From: Mesostigma viride
Taxonomy: Eukaryota; Streptophyta; Mesostigmatophyceae; Mesostigmatales; Mesostigmataceae
Assembly (NCBI GenBank): GCA_009746045.1
Contig: RPFO01000076.1
Span: 868,114-932,113 of the forward strand
DNA: 64,000 nt
Reading direction: 5' to 3'
In this document: piece by piece, positions 62,672 through 64,000 of the stretch
How the letters are laid out: each line of letters starts with the position of its first letter
Position numbering within the stretch: position 1 is the first letter of the stretch
The notes under the pieces: generated by a model
The model's input: only the letters and a program-made list of their open reading frames with translations
Database searches by the model: none
Told to the model about the DNA's origin: nothing
Made by a program: the position numbers and the translations under genes

Positions 62672-62677
62672 AATGGG

Positions 62678-62786
62678 TTTGCCTTCTACAATGCTTGTGA
62701 TTGAAACCCAAATGTGCCTGTCCTTGCAGGTACAGGCTATGGAGGATGGGAGCAAAGAGACAGAGACTCAGTTTGAGGCAGAATGA
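62678..62786 (-). other. internal remnant of Copia-4
   Basis: Would continue 50200-50264 if Copia-3 were removed. No coding motif recognised. Confidence 0.35.
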
Positions 62787-63395
62787 TAGTGAGGAGTACC
62801 TTAGGCAAGGCTCCTCAGTTGTTTTATTAACTCGAGGAAAAACACAGGCAGAAAACTGGAATGACCTGATTGGCTGGCTAGGAATGTGCCTAGGAATATT
62901 CTCATGTAATACTCAGGCCACCAATCAGGTTAGGTCAGTGTACAGGCTACCAATCAGATCTAGACAAGAATAAATCTTATCTTGTAACTGCTGTACAGTC
63001 TTATCTTGTAACTGATGTACAGCCTTAACTTGTAACTGCTGCACAGTAATCTAACTATTTAATAAAAGATCTCTCTATGTGTGATCTGATGATGATGAAG
63101 TAAATCTGGCGTGAACATATCAGCGCCACATCTGACATGCACAGTGTACATGTCAATCAGTCAGCTGTCCTGTCATAGATTCTCATCTGACATGTCATAG
63201 GTCAGCTGACATAGACAGATTTGTCAGCTGCCTATAAGGATCCACTTGGCATAGGTACTAATCCCTGATTACTAAAACTGGCCACAACTTTCTCATTTGT
63301 GGGCCAAATCCAACGGGATAAAGAACAGTGGCTCCTGTACAAGAGCCTCTATCTATCTAGCCAGGTCAGGTGGGTACAAATACAAGGACCATGTC
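62787..63395 (-). repeat. LTR-like block of a further Copia element
   Basis: Starts near AGTACCTTAGGC and reads towards CAGTTGTTTTATTAAC (possible AATAAA on minus). Its high end (63290-63360) has AACTTTCTC, CCAACGGGATAAAG and CTCTATCTATCTAG, echoing the conserved block of the other LTRs. 62976-63048 holds three tandem 24-bp copies of TTATCTTGTAACTGCTGTACAG-like sequence. Edges and partner LTR not found. Confidence 0.4.
62976..63048. repeat. three 24-bp tandem repeats
   Basis: CTTATCTTGTAACTGNTGTACAG repeated three times with few changes inside the LTR-like block. Confidence 0.8.
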
Positions 63396-64000
63396 CTTGA
63401 CACCCCCCTTACAACACATGACCTTGCTCTAGTGCTATCCTGTCAAGTATAACACTTAGAGGAAAAGCTCTCAGCCATAGCTAAGTCAAGCCTTGACCAA
63501 ACATAGGACTCTAGAATTAAATTCAGTACTCACTATCAAGGTGACATTTGGGTACAACCTTGACACCCCCCTTACCCACATGGCACCAAACCAAAAATGG
63601 GATGCAACCCAGGCCAGTGGTAAGGATCAAACACTAACTGATCACGGGTAAGTGGGCGAAAAACATCCACCCCCCTCGCTAGCAAACACCGTGGTCAAAG
63701 TAGTCAAAAGACGATCTCCACGGAAACTGGAAACTGGAACTCCGGACCGGTGACGCGCCGAGTGTCCAACGAAAGCAGCAGGAAAGATTGCCGCATCGCC
63801 CAGCAACTAGCATGTGTTGCCAAGTCAAAAACTTCGTTGGGAAGATGCGCTTTGGATCACACCCCCCTCACTCTAGCGTCGCCTGAAAACATGAAGAAGC
63901 ACACAAAATGCTCTAACACAGGCAAACTCTTAGACAATGCAGGGGACATGATGTATGATTGACGCATAAAACATGTGATTAACGACATAAAGCATCCGAC
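63396..64000. other. no gene seen
   Basis: CCTTGACACCCCCCTTAC occurs twice (63393 and 63561), a purine tract when read on the minus strand, so this may be 3' untranslated DNA of a minus-strand element that continues beyond the window. No long ORF with recognisable content. Confidence 0.4.

Overview
The window is repeat-rich nuclear DNA of a eukaryote, most plausibly a unicellular or simple alga; I cannot fix the species by eye. The reasons are GT-AG introns (two with a CTAAC branch-like motif), LTR/Copia and tyrosine-recombinase (YR) retrotransposons side by side, cut-and-paste transposons, microsatellites, and no bacterial operon logic. I saw no rRNA, tRNA or CRISPR array. Nearly everything is mobile DNA nested in mobile DNA, around one large, broken multi-exon gene of unknown function.

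Layout. 1-2475: a gag-only Copia-type element (Copia-1), its 5' LTR cut by the window edge. 2476-8067: a degenerate YR retroelement on the minus strand (YR-A1) ending in a ~750-bp (CCAT)n tract. 8068-~28029: a second copy (YR-A2) joined head-to-tail to the first. It is split by a different YR retroelement (YR-B, 8500-13946) lying exactly at its A2|B1 junction, by a complete Copia element (Copia-2, 16136-24532, TSD GTACC), and by a 782-bp TIR element (25894-26675). 28030-29221: no gene seen, but a cluster of GTGAACT heptamers. 29222-48888 (minus): a gene of at least 11 exons predicted to encode about 2,460 residues. It is interrupted in exon 9 by a young Copia (Copia-B, 32764-39827, itself carrying a 1.3-kb hAT-like element), in exon 3 by a 1.96-kb repeat dimer, and in intron 2 by a second dimer. 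Exon lengths become multiples of three once the insertions are removed, which supports the model. 48966-49434: an array of the same palindrome that sits in several introns of that gene. 49.6-50.26 kb: remnant LTR of Copia-4. 50265-62671: Copia-3 (minus), with a 1.7-kb TTAA-flanked element in its 3' LTR and a piggyBac deletion derivative in its pol. 62678-64000: remnant LTR-like DNA.

Mechanistic points. (1) The Copia-type elements share LTRs opening AGTT (closing AACT in two, AAAT in Copia-2), a CGTA primer-site start, an apparent INT-protease-like-RT-RNaseH order, an RT box HGDD/HADD, and in three of four an extra ORF before gag. (2) The YR elements have split direct repeats (A1-ORFs-B1A2-B2), gag and an RT-RNaseH-YR polyprotein with a 2A-like HPNPGP motif between RNase H and recombinase. 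(3) The unknown gene carries a GGGTCT...AGACCC palindrome near several 5' splice sites and in an array upstream.
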